Shown: piece by piece, positions 1 to 10,200 of the stretch
Position numbering within the stretch: position 1 is the stretch's first letter
Layout: every line of letters starts with the position of its first letter
DNA from: Diplocarpon mali
Lineage: Eukaryota > Ascomycota > Leotiomycetes > Helotiales > Drepanopezizaceae
DNA length: 64,000 nt
Assembly (NCBI GenBank): GCA_024741835.1
Contig: JAENRP010000094.1
Span: forward strand, 1 to 64,000
Direction: 5' to 3'
Made by a program: the position numbers and the translations under genes
The notes under the pieces: generated by a model
What the model saw: the letters and a program-made list of their open reading frames with translations, nothing else
The model's database searches: none
What the model was told of the DNA's origin: nothing

Positions 1-2
1 GG

Positions 3-437
3 GCTGGAGGGGGCCCGCAGCCTCGCGCTCGCGGAGAGAGGTCCTACGTAGCTATAACAAGAGCCCTCGGAGCTGCCTCCCCCGCTCCCGGCATACCGTT
101 CCCGTTCGCTCCTGGCCCCTCCGGCTCGGACCCGTTCGCCCCTGCCGTCGCCGCCGCCGCTCCCGTCCCGTCCGCCTCCGCCGTCGCAGCCGCTGCCATG
201 GTCTCCCCCTTCGTCTCCCCCGCCCCCGCCATCGCCGCTCCTGCCGTCGCCACTGCCCCCGCCGTCCTTGCCCCCGTCGCCCCCGCCGCACCCCCCGCCT
301 TCGCCCCTGCTGTCGCTAGTGTGTTCGCCGGCAGGCCTCTGGCCGAGGGAGTGCCTCCGGGCCTCTCTCGGGAGGAGATCCGTGCGGAGCTTGTGGCCGT
401 GGCGTCGCAGCTCCTAGCCTTAGCTAGGAGAATCTAA
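3..437 (+). CDS. 3' end of an Ala/Pro-rich open reading frame, function unknown
   Basis: The frame is open from the left edge of the window to a TAA after ...LALARRI, about 144 codons, so this is probably the C-terminal part of a longer gene. Most of it is low-complexity Ala/Pro/Val. The last ~25 residues look more like a folded amphipathic tail (EEIRAELVAVASQLLALARRI, mixed charge and Leu). An internal ATG at 198 could be a start, but the upstream frame is equally open. The opposite strand is also open, as expected for GC-rich low-complexity DNA, so the strand is not certain. Base composition is wholly unlike the rest of the window and shows no RIP-like TA excess. I do not recognise a family. 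Confidence 0.4.
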   Translation, partial: AGGGPQPRARGERSYVAITRALGAASPAPGIPFPFAPGPSGSDPFAPAVAAAAPVPSASAVAAAAMVSPFVSPAPAIAAPAVATAPAVLAPVAPAAPPAFAPAVASVFAGRPLAEGVPPGLSREEIRAELVAVASQLLALARRI

Positions 438-640
438 GAGAGGGTCGCGCCCTGCAATAGCGGCTTAGGAACGTTACCCATTCTGTATTTTTAAAAAAGG
501 AGAGCTTTTGCAATACGCTTTGCAAGAGAAAACAAATGAATATAACTATAAGAGAGTAGGAGCTTATAAGTACAAGTCTCCTAGTAATAAGTGACTACTC
601 GCTAGCAAGTGCGAGTTGCTAAACGATTGTTTGAAAGCTC
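438..640. other. Composition boundary and 3' flank of decayed copia element X
   Basis: GC-rich sequence ends at about 480 and AT-rich, TA-rich sequence begins. The stretch should hold the 3' end of the minus-strand copia element X, but no LTR copy is recognisable and no second copy lies in the window for comparison. No gene is supported here. Confidence 0.4.
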
Positions 641-1521
641 TAGAGGTTTAATAAACGAACAAAGCTCTTAAACTTCTAGCGGTCCAGGTTCTTAGTAAGC
701 CTATCTGCGTGCATCTCCTTAGTAAGGAGGTAGATTATTTAAAAGCTTCCTCTTTAGTACTCTTAGCAGATCTATATATTGCTGATTTTGATATATCAAA
801 GGCTTATCTTGATCTTCTTATTCTTTATAACAATTAGCCGAATCGTCTATTAGTTATTGTAATATATATTCCATTTAAAGAGGGAGTCTATGCGAATCTC
901 CTTAAAGAGGCATTTTATAGCTATTATCTCCTTTGTAGTAGAAACTATACTATAGAGTTCTGCTTTAGTAGAGGAGAGCGTAACAGTCGCTTAGCAATTC
1001 GCTTTCCAAATAATCGGTCCTTTAAATAGGAAGAAGACGTATCCCTAGGAGGATCTGCGGGTCTCTTAGTCATCTCTAAAAGAAGCATTTAAAGACGCGA
1101 CCAATTGGTATTCCCTAGCTTTAAAGCTATAAGCAATTCCTAAGAAGCGCGTGCCGTATAGGTATCGAAGCGTCCAGTCCGCGGCTAAGAGGTACTTAAA
1201 GCTTGGATTAGTTAGGAAGAAAGACAGTTGGGAGGCTATGAACGCAACGTCCGGGCGTATTATAATCGCCGTATAGAAAATAGAGCCTATTTTCTCTTGG
1301 TACTCCTTTACCCTTTTTAAGGAAGCTTGCCCTAAGTTCTTAATAAACTCCTTCTTTAGCAGTAGAGTACTAGGCACTCTCCTTATATCAGCTCCGAACT
1401 TTTGAGCGATCTTCTCAATATAGGTATCATAAACTAAGGAGATCCTCTTTGCCTTCCTATCCCGAATAATCCTTACTCTAAGGAACTAGGAGATATCTCC
1501 TATAATAGTAAGCTTATATGC
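641..1521 (-). pseudogene. Ty1/copia element X: end of RT, RNase H and C-terminus
   Basis: On the minus strand, 1510 to 1380 encodes the end of a copia reverse transcriptase (LGVRIIRDR-like), followed by the region with RPDVAFIASQLS and LRYLYGTRFLGIAYS. The RNase H part has LSSTKAEXXSI at about 950-1000. The usual copia ending follows (DNQ-like, then PTKEMHADRLTKN) near 680-700. Stops and frameshifts interrupt it, mostly TAG or TAA where Gln or Trp is expected. The element is cut at 1521 by E1; the upstream RT resumes at 13795 on the same strand. The family assignment rests on these motifs and their order. Confidence 0.85.
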
Positions 1522-1716
1522 TATTGAGATGGGTGATACAGCCATCACTCCGATGTATTGTTATATGACCCTACTGCTTAGTCAGTAGGATGTTGATACG
1601 TATATAGCTATAGGGAAGAAAGGGGTAACCTTCCTTCCCTAACTCTTACTAATATATCGACCATCGACCTTTAGAAGTTTCCCTTACCTACTGCGCCGAC
1701 TCACTTAAGCTTAATA
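1522..1716 (+). repeat. 5' LTR of E1
   Basis: This 195 bp repeat matches 13595-13789, 30803-30997 and 42361-42555, all the same length. Differences between copies are mostly C/T and G/A transitions. It contains GGGGTAACCTTCCTTCC and the nearly invariant ATCGACCATCGACC block. Confidence 0.92.
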
Positions 1717-1732
1717 GGTTATAAGCCCCGGC
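1717..1732 (+). promoter_or_regulatory. Primer-binding site of E1, half-tRNA type
   Basis: GGTTATAAGCCCC directly follows the LTR. It resembles the complement of the anticodon arm of initiator tRNA-Met (GGTTATGAGCCC with one G to A change) rather than a tRNA 3' end. Drosophila copia is known to prime from an initiator tRNA-Met half molecule. The same site follows the LTRs of E2, A, B and C. Confidence 0.65.
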
Positions 1733-2126
1733 TAGACCGATAATAGATTATTGACTTCCCTTAGAAAGCACTTGCGCTGCAACTGTTAGTAGGAAGTTGA
1801 ATGAGACTTATAGTAAAAGGCGAGCAATCGGCGAATAGGAGGTATGATTCCCTATTTAGCCAACCCGTATTGCAAAAGGTGTGATTCCTTGCTCTATAAC
1901 CCTTTGGTACTGCAAGAGGTGTGATTCCTTGCTTTACTATGTTTCGTAGGAGGTGTGATTCCCTGCGTTATAGCCTAAAAAAAAAACCCTTTTTAATAAG
2001 AGGACTTCCTCCCCATTTAATACTTCTATAACACCCGCTATTTAATCATTTCAACCTTTCGATAGGAGGAGTGCCCTTAACTATTTAATTTATTTGATTT
2101 TCAACGCAATTCTATTCGAAACGGCA

Positions 2127-3639
2127 ATGGCTTCCGATTCCGATCGAAACACTAAGCCTAGAGACCTCTAACTCTCTCGAAAGAACTGGCAACAATGGTT
2201 TAACGATTTAGAGCTTTACTTTAAGAGCAAAGGCATCGAAATGGCGACTCAAAAGACACTTATTGAATACGTCAGAATAGCCCCTTATACTCCCTCTACC
2301 GATTCGTCTACTTCTACTTCAATAGCTAATATAACTGCTAAAGATTTGCCAGATATATTGAATAAGCTTAGCTTAAGAGCTTTAGTAGATAATAACCGAG
2401 AATCCTAAAGGCAGATTTTAAACGTGGAAAAGGAGAAGGAGTATAGGCTGGCCTTAGCCAAATGCAAGCTTAAGATTAATAGAGGTTTAAGTAATAAAGA
2501 CCGAGATTTTATTCGAGTTTACGATAATGCAAAGATAAGATAGGATACTTTAAAGGCAAAATACTCTTAGACAATTGCCCTTAATACCTAGCATCTGCTA
2601 TAGTAGATCACTTTATTTTAGTATAGAAAAGACAAAGATAGTAAGGATATAGATATAAATATAGACTCTGCTTAGTCTATACTGCGTAAAGTAAGGAGGA
2701 GAGTAAGAGCCGCAGATCCTAGGATAGATATAACTTTTAGGGAAACTCAGCTTTTTAGTTTCCTACTTAATAGCCTTCCTCTTAAGTTCGCTATTGCGAA
2801 ACAATCTCTTCTCGTCTAACCTAACCTTAAGATCTACGAGAAGATCGACCTCCTTTAAACTATTGAGCAAGACCTCGAAGGATGCTCTGAATCGGCAAAT
2901 GCCGCGTTATAGGGCAATGACAAGCCTGAGAAGAGGAAGGAGCGCGGGACGAGCCCTCGAGCTCATTGGGGATGCTACTTCTATAATAGTACTTATAATA
3001 TTACTAATTGTGAAGTTAAAAGGCAACTGATTGATATAGTCGCTAACTTTAATATTAAGAAGCAATCGAAGCAGAAGTTAAGAAGCAAACTGCCCTTATC
3101 CCGCCGAAGGCCGCAACTACTAAGGAAAGGCAAAGGAAAAGGCTATTTAGCCAGAACTTCAGCAGATACCTCTAATAATAATAGTAGGTCATTTGAACCT
3201 GAATCCACTTCTAATAATTTAGACAATAATTATAATAAAGATACTTATATTTTAAAAGCCGATCTCTATAAGATCCTTAAATCCGACTGGTATAGTGATA
3301 CTAATTGTATAGCATATATGACTAATAAACCCTACCTATTTAAAGGCCCGCTTATTAAAATAAAAAGGCGCTCTATTAAGGTTAGTGGTAGAAGGTTATA
3401 TACGGACTTAATAGGTATAGTAGAGATGAATATCGCTAGCGTTTCTTTCCTTTTGCAAAATGTTCTCCTTATATCTAGCTTAGGCATCAATCTTTTATCT
3501 AGCCGCAAGATCTGTATAGAGTTGAATTGTATAGAAGTTTTTAATAATCAATTTATATGGTTTATAAATAACAATTATAAAGTGATCTTTAAGGCCAAAA
3601 TCAAAGATGGACTTTACGTTATCTTAAAGGTGATATCGC
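2127..3639 (+). pseudogene. E1 gag and protease region (copia)
   Basis: The frame starts at ATG 2127 (MASDSD) and can be followed through in-frame TAG/TAA codons where Gln or Trp is expected. The first half is a gag-like domain (NWQQWF, LELYFKSKGIEM). A degraded CCHC knuckle follows at about 2960-3020 (GCYFYNSTYNITNC, with one Cys lost). The protease is near 3280-3330: DWYSDTNCIAYMT stands where DSGATxHMT is expected. The downstream region (LFKGPL, RRSIKVSGRRLY, NLLSSRKIC) is the usual copia protease/linker. It is cut at about 3639 by the chimeric insertion. The catalytic Asp is kept but the Ser-Gly is changed, so it should be inactive. Confidence 0.85.
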
Positions 3640-3808
3640 GGGCTCTCTTAGATAAGATGTTAGGAACAAGTCCTAAGTATGGGGTATATTTAGTACTATG
3701 GCGACACGCGCTGTCTCTATATATAGAGGATGGCCCTTTTATCCTCTTACCGTCTTGCGCCGATCATATGATATATATCACAAGACCTATCTATCTTAGG
3801 TCTCTATA
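3638..3808 (-). repeat. Partial gypsy LTR (first 171 bp, G type)
   Basis: On the minus strand this begins TATAGAGACCTAAG and aligns without length change to the first 171 bp of G's 5' LTR (18047-18217), ending at GAGAGCCCGC. The remaining ~74 bp of the LTR are absent. The block with GGCCATCCTCTATATATAGAGA is shared. Confidence 0.88.
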
Positions 3809-4126
3809 TATGTCCTAAATAATAAAAGTAGTAGCCCCTATTACTATTAGTAAAGAATATAAAACAATATAGGTTAAGGCAATAGCATATCAATTACTAG
3901 CAAACCTTAAGTGCGAGAAAACTAATATATTAAAAAGGCCTAAACTAGGGCTATATCCTTATTAAAGGTAAAAAGAAAAAAAAGAAGAGTTTTTTTTTAT
4001 TTTTTTTTTTATATATATGCGCTTTTACCTACGGGCCGGGCCTAGGAGTTAGAAAACGAAGCTAGCAATACAAACAAACAAACTATAGAATTGTAAAAAC
4101 AATTAAAAATAGAACTAACCTAAGTA
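3809..4126 (-). other. Untranslated stretch between ORF3 stop and partial LTR
   Basis: AT-rich, with a long T/A homopolymer block at about 3980-4012 and one copy of the 23-bp GC motif at about 4027-4050. No coding signal is visible. A purine-rich tract next to the LTR (TAATAGGGGCTA on the minus strand) may be the old polypurine tract. Confidence 0.5.
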
Positions 4127-6770
4127 TCAGTTTTCCTTAGTTCTCTTTAAAGGACAGGGAGAACTATTACCAGATAATACTCTCTTCGCCGAACGACCAC
4201 TTCTTCTTATAGCATCGCTATTAGTGTCCGACGAGATAGGTCTCGGTATGGCGGGAGTCTTAGTGCTTCTTGCTAATGCTAGTATAGTATAACGACTTCG
4301 GCCGACAGGGAGGGAAACTTGTGTCGTAGCATTATCATTGTCTTCGTCATCATCCTTAGGGGAATTGTCGGTGATAGAGGAGAGGGAGGCGGGAGATTCT
4401 ACGGATACTACTTCCTTAGCCTTGCCCTTTGCCAGATCAAGTTGCGGGCCGGGCCTGGGAATTATATCAGGGGTTTTTGCACAAGGCTTCTTAGTGCTAT
4501 ACTTCTTGAGAAGTATCGCCTTATTAATCATATTATCAGCTTCGATATTATTATCTATATCTTTGGTCTTTATCTAAGACTTATCGCTATACAACTATAG
4601 CTCCAGTTATTGAACCAGCTTTTAGGTACTGGCAAAATCTTTGAAAAGTTCTTATTTGTACTTCTTTAGATATGCTATTAGCTAAGACACATCTTTTGCA
4701 AACAATTCCTTTATAGTCATTACCACTAATGGATTATTCTATAGTTGTCTTCCTACGAGAGCTTTTGACAATAGACCACCTTTCGTTATTCCGATCGTTG
4801 CTTAGAATCTTGCGGAAGATTCATAGACCACGCCCCATCTTAACAATTAAGGCTTCTTTATATTAATAGAGTCGATAAGGAAATCCTTTAAATCAGCTCT
4901 ATTCTCAAGTGTATTATTGCCAACAACTTCTGTATAGTTGTTACTAATAGCAAGAAAACCACCCTTCCTAGGCTTTCTATTAGAGTCCAGGTTAACGAAA
5001 GTGCCTTATCTTATAAATACAGAGAATGGAGTAGTCTTATTAGAAATGTACTCCTTTAGAATTATTCTATCCTTAGTATTCAATTCTTTCTATTAAGCTG
5101 CGCTCTATGCCAGATTTAGCGAGATCTATTAAGAGTTCTTAAGACAATAGGGTATAAGTATAGATGACTTATAGGACTTTTCCTATATAGCAAATTCTCT
5201 AGTCGACTATTTAGCAGTAGAGATTATATATTAGTTAATAGTTCTACTATTAAGGGAATTGACCCGCGAGCCAGGCCTAGGAGTCAATCTTATAAATCTT
5301 ATATTAGCGTCAATCTTAGTAGAAATAATTCGCAAATAGTAGTTAATGCTTACAAACTGTATAGGCTTAGGATACGCTACTAGCTTATATAAAGAATTAT
5401 AATAAGTTATTAAAGCATTAAGATATAGACTATAGTATATCCTTAAAGTCTGCTGTATCAAGCTATAAGTCATATTATAGAGGAAGGCAAAGGGGGGGCT
5501 TGGCTTCTTATCTAAGGTCCGGAAATGGTGTCGGTACATTTCTAGCTCCTCTTGTGCTAATGTCAAAAATGAATTCTTTCTACGATTACTATAACCATAC
5601 GTACGCATAGTGCTTAAAAAGGCATAGCTAAGCAACTTAGGCATATTTAAGAAGCCTTTGCTATAGAGCGATATTAAGATATTATTAGTTAGTATAGCGT
5701 TGTACTAGGCCGGGGTCCAGGCGATATTATAGAACAATTTAAGGGCTTCAGGTGCTACTCTGAACTTAAAGAAGCCTAACGACATATCCTTCTTGACTTA
5801 GTTCGCTATTCTATTGCCGGTGGCTATAATAGCATGATTTCCGGGATATAGTAAGAACAATTTCGGGTCTAGAGCTATATAAAACTTATAGATATTAGAT
5901 GATATATCTTTGTTATTAAGGCCGGTTGATGCCAACCTATAGTACTGCGCATATTATCTTTTATAAAGAGTATAAAATTTTTCGTCGTTAGTATCTTTAG
6001 AAATTCCTACTACAAATCTGCCTAGTTGTATCTTTATTTCTAGTGTTACTATAATCTTGAATCTGTTACTATATTATAGTATCATTTTGATATTAAGGGG
6101 AACTTGATAACATTCTATAGAGATAATTGCCGTGCTATCTTCTGGTTTTTCCTTAAGAATATAGTAGTCGCCTTTCATTCTCTTATAATCGATGAAGAAC
6201 TATATAATATTATCTATAGAAAATGCGTCTTATTATAGCTTTATAACTTGTTTAACGGCTCTTGCTATTACCTCTTATGCTAATAAAACATCTCCCCGGT
6301 TTTCCTTCTTTAAACGCTTTATTATAGACTTATAGAATTTCAAAATAAACTTTTGCAGATCTTTAGGAAAAGTCTATACGATATCGGATATATCCTTCTT
6401 AGTATTACTAAAAATTTCTAATACATTAGTGATAGGGCTATCCACTTCATCCGTTAGCTCATCTTCTGAGTTTATATCGTTATATGTTCTAACCTATAGG
6501 CCGGGCCTGCGAGCTAGTTTCTTTGCTACTAGTATATAAGGTATTCTAGGCATTTCTAAGAACGGCGATTCAAACTCATCTGAGTCTAATGAATAAGGGT
6601 CTTAACGGTTAGCAATTTGTGTTCTCGGTATCATAGGCACCTTATGCTCAGGGACCTCCTCTTCACGTGGTACTTCCACCCATAGGCCGGGCCTACGAGT
6701 CAAATTTTCCTTATTAGTTTATTCTGCCGGGGGTGGTAGCAGCTTCGGGGCGGCGGACACAACAAATTCA
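4127..6770 (-). pseudogene. ORF3 family protein, C-terminal ~880 codons
   Basis: Open minus-strand blocks (for example 5644-5231, beginning MPKLLSYAFLS, and 4531-4127, ending PLKRTKEN) join into one frame through TAG/TAA codons. It matches the protein read from 49557-52230: EELEMYRHHFRTL here against QEVEMYLYYFRLI there, and KFILKFYKSIIKRLKKEN against a similarly placed FFISICNRFKND. The N-terminal third is missing. The C-terminus is acidic (DDDEDND) then basic (RRSGRSAKR), which would suit a nuclear or nucleic-acid-binding tail. It carries several 23-bp motif copies, two reading RRPGLxV. I recognise no domain and infer no function. Confidence 0.6.
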
Positions 6771-7051
6771 TAGAAATTGACTCCTAGGCCGGACCTACAA
6801 GTGGATTCCTTTAAGGAAAGTGCACTCTCCGCCCTAATACAATTAAGCGAGGATAAGGAGAATAGATGGACTCCTAAGCTAGGATCGCAAGTGAAATTCG
6901 CGAAAATGACTCTTAAGCCAGGACTATAAGTGGAATGCAATATATCCTCGAAGATGACTCTTAAGCTAGGATTATAAGTGAATTTGGCAGAAATGACTCT
7001 TGGGCTAGGACTGCGAGTGGATTCTGCAGATTCGCCAATGACAACTCTTAG

Positions 7052-7297
7052 TATAAAACAGAGGGGAGACAACACAAGAATAGGCCTACGTGAAGACCAA
7101 AGACAAGAGGGAGGAAGCACCATAAGCGGGCTCTCCGAAGACAAGAACTAGGATAATTCACTAGTTGGAGGTAGAATAGGTAGTTGGCATTGCGCGCTGT
7201 CTCTAAGTACAATAGTAGTCCTATATATACCCCTTTCTTAGTCCTTATCTGACCATATGACCTATGTTACGAGATCCTCCACTTCCAGGTCTTTATA
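7052..7297 (-). repeat. 3' LTR of the gag-only element (minus sense)
   Basis: 246 bp, matching 9700-9945 with mostly transition differences. The shared block includes CATTGCGCGCTGTCTCTAAG. A related copy is 17597-17845. Confidence 0.9.
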
Positions 7298-7954
7298 TAT
7301 GCCCTAACTAACTTAAGTAGCGGCCCCTGCTACTATTAGCAAAGAATACAAGACTCTTGTAAGTCGAGAATACCAATCCCTATTTGCAAAAACAATAAGT
7401 GCAAGTAAGGTTAGTACCTAAAGTCGTAAAGGTAGGGAGAGGAGAGAGGGTTTTTNTTTAACTCGCGGGTCGGGCCCGCGAGTGGATTTCAAAGAAATAT
7501 ATAGAGGGAGAGGGGGAAGGGGAAGGGGGGAGGTGCGGTAGTAAACGAATAAAAATGATAAAAACTCCTTTTCCTCCTTTGGTAATGCGACTCCCGGTCT
7601 AGGACCGCGAGTTAAAAGCTCGAAGTTATTAAAGCTATTAAATCGCAATTTTAAAGAAAATTCGACGACAATTTCAAGTAATCCTATGCCCTAACCAACT
7701 TAAGAGGCGTCCTCGCCGAAGAAAATCCAAGCTTTATATAAAATTAGACTGATAATTTAGGAATTTCTTCGATACGGCCGTGTACGATTATCAAGCCTTT
7801 CTAAGGTGGCAACTCGCTTATTCAACCTAAGGGACGCTGGATTTAAGTATTTAGAGTTCGCGTGCTGGTTTTTGCCTTTTAAAGCCTATCGATTACCAAA
7901 CTAAGGGGCGCGATGAGTTTCCTAAAGAAGGCCTTCAATTGAGGATTCCAAACG
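7298..7954. other. Non-coding 3' part of the gag-only element
   Basis: No ORF is supported. It holds two copies of the 23-bp motif (7461-7483, which is a near-perfect hairpin, and about 7590-7612) and a purine-rich tract at ~7496-7535. The purine tract and flanks recur at 61514-61560. Confidence 0.55.
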
Positions 7955-9118
7955 TTAAATGCGGAGTTTAGAAAACTAGGCTTTGAGTTCCTTGATTTTT
8001 AAGGCAGATTTCACTCTTAGGCTAGGACCGCGAGTAAAAGGAATTACTACTGGATTTCTCTTTACCTCTTTAGTAATCTCTAGAGCCTTCGAATGTTCTT
8101 GCACTAGGCTTTTAAGATCTTTAATAAAGGAGGAGGTAGGCTCTTTCTCCTTTTCTATTGCCTTAATAGTCCTTTCGCTAAGGTCTGCTTTTAAGGCAAA
8201 GGTCGAGAAGTCTTCGAATTGAGCGTATATCATAGGATTACGCTTATCAATTTTAAAATGTTTGATAATCTTATTTTAAAGGCCAATAGGCAATCTAAGT
8301 AAGAATAAGCGTCCTCTTTCAACTTCACTAAGAATCTTCTAATCGATCAAGGTATTCGACACTCGAGTAAAGGTCTAATAGTAGTTTTTAAGTTCCTTAG
8401 GAGTGCGAGTAATAAGAACAAACTCCTTTAGAAAGGCCAGAGTATTGCGAATCTGCTATCTATCAAATTCCCGAAATTCAGCTTTAAGAGCCTTGACGAG
8501 TAGTTCTTAAGACTTGCGAAGCTTCCACTTAAGCAGAGATTTGATAATATCTTTACTAGTTTAGTCGTACTAGCAGGGAAGTCGATTGATCATCTTATTA
8601 TATCTAATGCCGAAATTATAATAAGTCTCCTTATATTATTTAAGGAAATTAGTAATATTAGCTCTAATAAAATAAGGAGCGCTAGAGGAATTAGGAAGGG
8701 GAAAATGATTAGTAATAGCTTTAAAGGCAGCTATTATCGCTTTATTCGTTTCGGTAGGAGGGGGGGAGCTAGGTCAAATATAGGGCTTAAGGTATTCTAA
8801 AGAGTTTTCAGAATTTGAGTCAATCTCAAAGTGACTAGGGCAAGCTTGAAAAGATTCGGGCAAAGGGTCGGTAGGAGGTTTAAAATTGATGTTTTTAAGT
8901 ATCAATATTGAAAAAGCAGGTACAGTTGTCGAAGGGGAAGATGAAGAACTCGAGTTGTGTAAAATCGTATTTTTATATTCCCACTCGCGGGCCCGGCCTA
9001 GGAGTGAAAATCCGGTTTCTATAGAAAGTTTATTTATACTTTGCCAAGACTTCTTTAGTAGGTACAAAGCAGCAAATAAGGGTACTGCAATCACTAGCAG
9101 TAAGTAAAGGTTTATCAA
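7955..9118 (-). pseudogene. Gypsy-type gag, nearly continuous
   Basis: Starting at an ATG at 9118 (MINLYLLLV), the frame can be followed to about 7955 through a few TAG codons. It begins with a hydrophobic stretch, then a Ser-rich linker, then the conserved gag core: PYFIRANITNFLK, TPKELKNYYQTFT, LPIGLQNKIIKHF and YAQFEDFSTFALKADLSERTI. One 23-bp motif is embedded as PFTRGPSLRVKSA at about 8012-8034. The same protein is coded at 18900-20400 (+, in G) and 61960-64000 (-, in H). Below ~7955 to the 3' LTR I see no coding sequence. Confidence 0.75.
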
Positions 9119-9699
9119 GTCAAAGACTAATTTCTAAGATAAAGTTTCTAAGAAAGATTCATCTTAGCTTCTAGGACAATTCCCATTGGTCCTTAGAATA
9201 AAGGGGTCTTCGGAGACGATTCCGGGGCAGTTTTCAGAGTTCTATTGAGCCGAGGCGGCTGAATTATCAGATTCGGATTTCTAAAGATTCTAAGGAGACA
9301 CTTCCAGTTGGAGTTTGCGCTTAGTATTACTTAAGTACTCGAAACTACTGCTATTTAAGACTGCTATTATAAGGTTCGCCAAACTTTTTATACTAGGAAG
9401 CCGAAAATTCCGAAAACCTCGGAGTTGAAGAGGAAAATAAGGGTTTTCGGAGCAGAGCCGAAAAGGGAAAATCTAAGGTTATTAATAGTAAAGAGTGGCA
9501 ATCGATAGTTCCAAATAACTAAGTGATTGCAAGGTCGATAATAGAGGAATGACAACCGACAGTTATAAATAACTAAATGATTGTAGATTTAAGAGAGGTT
9601 TTCAAAGGGTTAATCTCTTATCTGCGAACTAAGAGAATTAAGAGGAGAAGTCGTATAAAGATAAAATCTCAAAGGAATCGTCCCTACGTAGGTCACTAA

Positions 9700-9945
9700 T
9701 ATAAAATAGAGGGGAGACAATACAAGAATAGGCCTACGTAAAGACCAAAGATAAGAGGGAAGAAGCACTATAAGCGGGCTCTCTGAAGACAAGAACTAGG
9801 ACAATTCACTAGTTAGGGGTAGAATAGGTAGTTGGCATTGCGCGCTATCTCTAAGTATAATAGTAGTCCTATATATACCCCTTTCTTAGTCCTCATCTGA
9901 CCATATGACCTATGTCACGAGATCCTCCACTTCCAGGTCTCTATA
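9700..9945 (-). repeat. 5' LTR of the gag-only element (minus sense)
   Basis: 246 bp, partner of 7052-7297, followed on the right by the TSD TTAG and the resumption of the E1 motif array. Confidence 0.9.
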
Positions 9946-10200
9946 TTAGGCCAGGATTGCGAGTGAAATTCGCAGAAATGACTCTTAAGCTAGGACCGCG
10001 AGTGAACTTCGCGGATTCGTTAGAAATGACTCCTAGGCCGGGACCGCAAGTAAACTTCGCGGATTCGTTAGAAACGACTCTTAAGCCGGGACCGCGAGTA
10101 GATCTTGCTATTTCTAAGAAATCGACTCCTGATCTAGGACCGCGAGTAGATCTTGCGGTTTTATTAAAAACGACTCTTAAGCTAGGCTCGCGACTGGAAA

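Larger units (their letters stand above)
3640..6771 (-). mobile_element. Chimeric 3.1 kb fragment inserted in E1: ORF3 C-terminal part plus partial gypsy LTR
   Basis: Comparison with E2 (around 32905-32925) shows that E1 sequence is contiguous across this segment, so it is an insertion. Read on the minus strand it holds about 880 codons of the ORF3 family, a ~320 bp 3' untranslated part, and the first 171 bp of a G-type LTR, where it ends abruptly. No full LTR pair is present. Possible 4 bp flanks TCGC (left) and TCAT (right) would be a TSD altered by two transitions, but this is weak. Both ends coincide with the missing part of G's own 3' end (see findings). Confidence 0.7.
7052..9945 (-). 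mobile_element. Gag-only, non-autonomous gypsy-type LTR element inserted in the E1 array
   Basis: Direct repeats of 246 bp (7052-7297 and 9700-9945) bound a 2.9 kb element with a 4 bp TSD, TTAG (7048-7051 and 9946-9949). The internal gene reads on the minus strand, so the 5' LTR is the right one. Only gag is present; no protease, RT or integrase motif is found. The LTR starts TATAGAGACCTGG and ends ...TTTTATA like G's LTR, and a TGACCTACGTAGGGA-like primer site follows, resembling the one after G's LTR. One undetermined base (N) is at 7456. Confidence 0.88.
6780..10195 (+). repeat. In-frame array of the 23-bp GC motif within E1 (split by the 7052-9945 insertion)
   Basis: Motif copies begin at 6780, about 6870, 6909, 6957 and 6996. 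After the insertion a degraded copy sits at ~9944-9964, then copies start at 9981, 10029, 10077, 10125 and 10173, an exact 48 bp step. In the E1 frame each unit encodes 16 residues with a core such as TLKPGPRVD. The array lies between the protease and the GAG-pre-integrase region of the copia polyprotein. E2 has the matching array at 32923-33392. Confidence 0.85.

Noticed and set aside
4319..4600. Plus-strand open stretches opposite the ORF3 C-terminus.
   Set aside because: They are shadows of the minus-strand ORF3 frame, which has a homologue at 49557-52230.
5701..5735. An additional motif copy (AGGCCGGGGTCCAGG).
   Set aside because: It lacks the ACTC...GAGT ends and differs in the core; too weak to count.
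6719..7144. A minus-strand 141-codon gene.
   Set aside because: It runs across three unrelated parts (LTR, antisense E1 array, ORF3 fragment). It stays open because the motif is open in both orientations.
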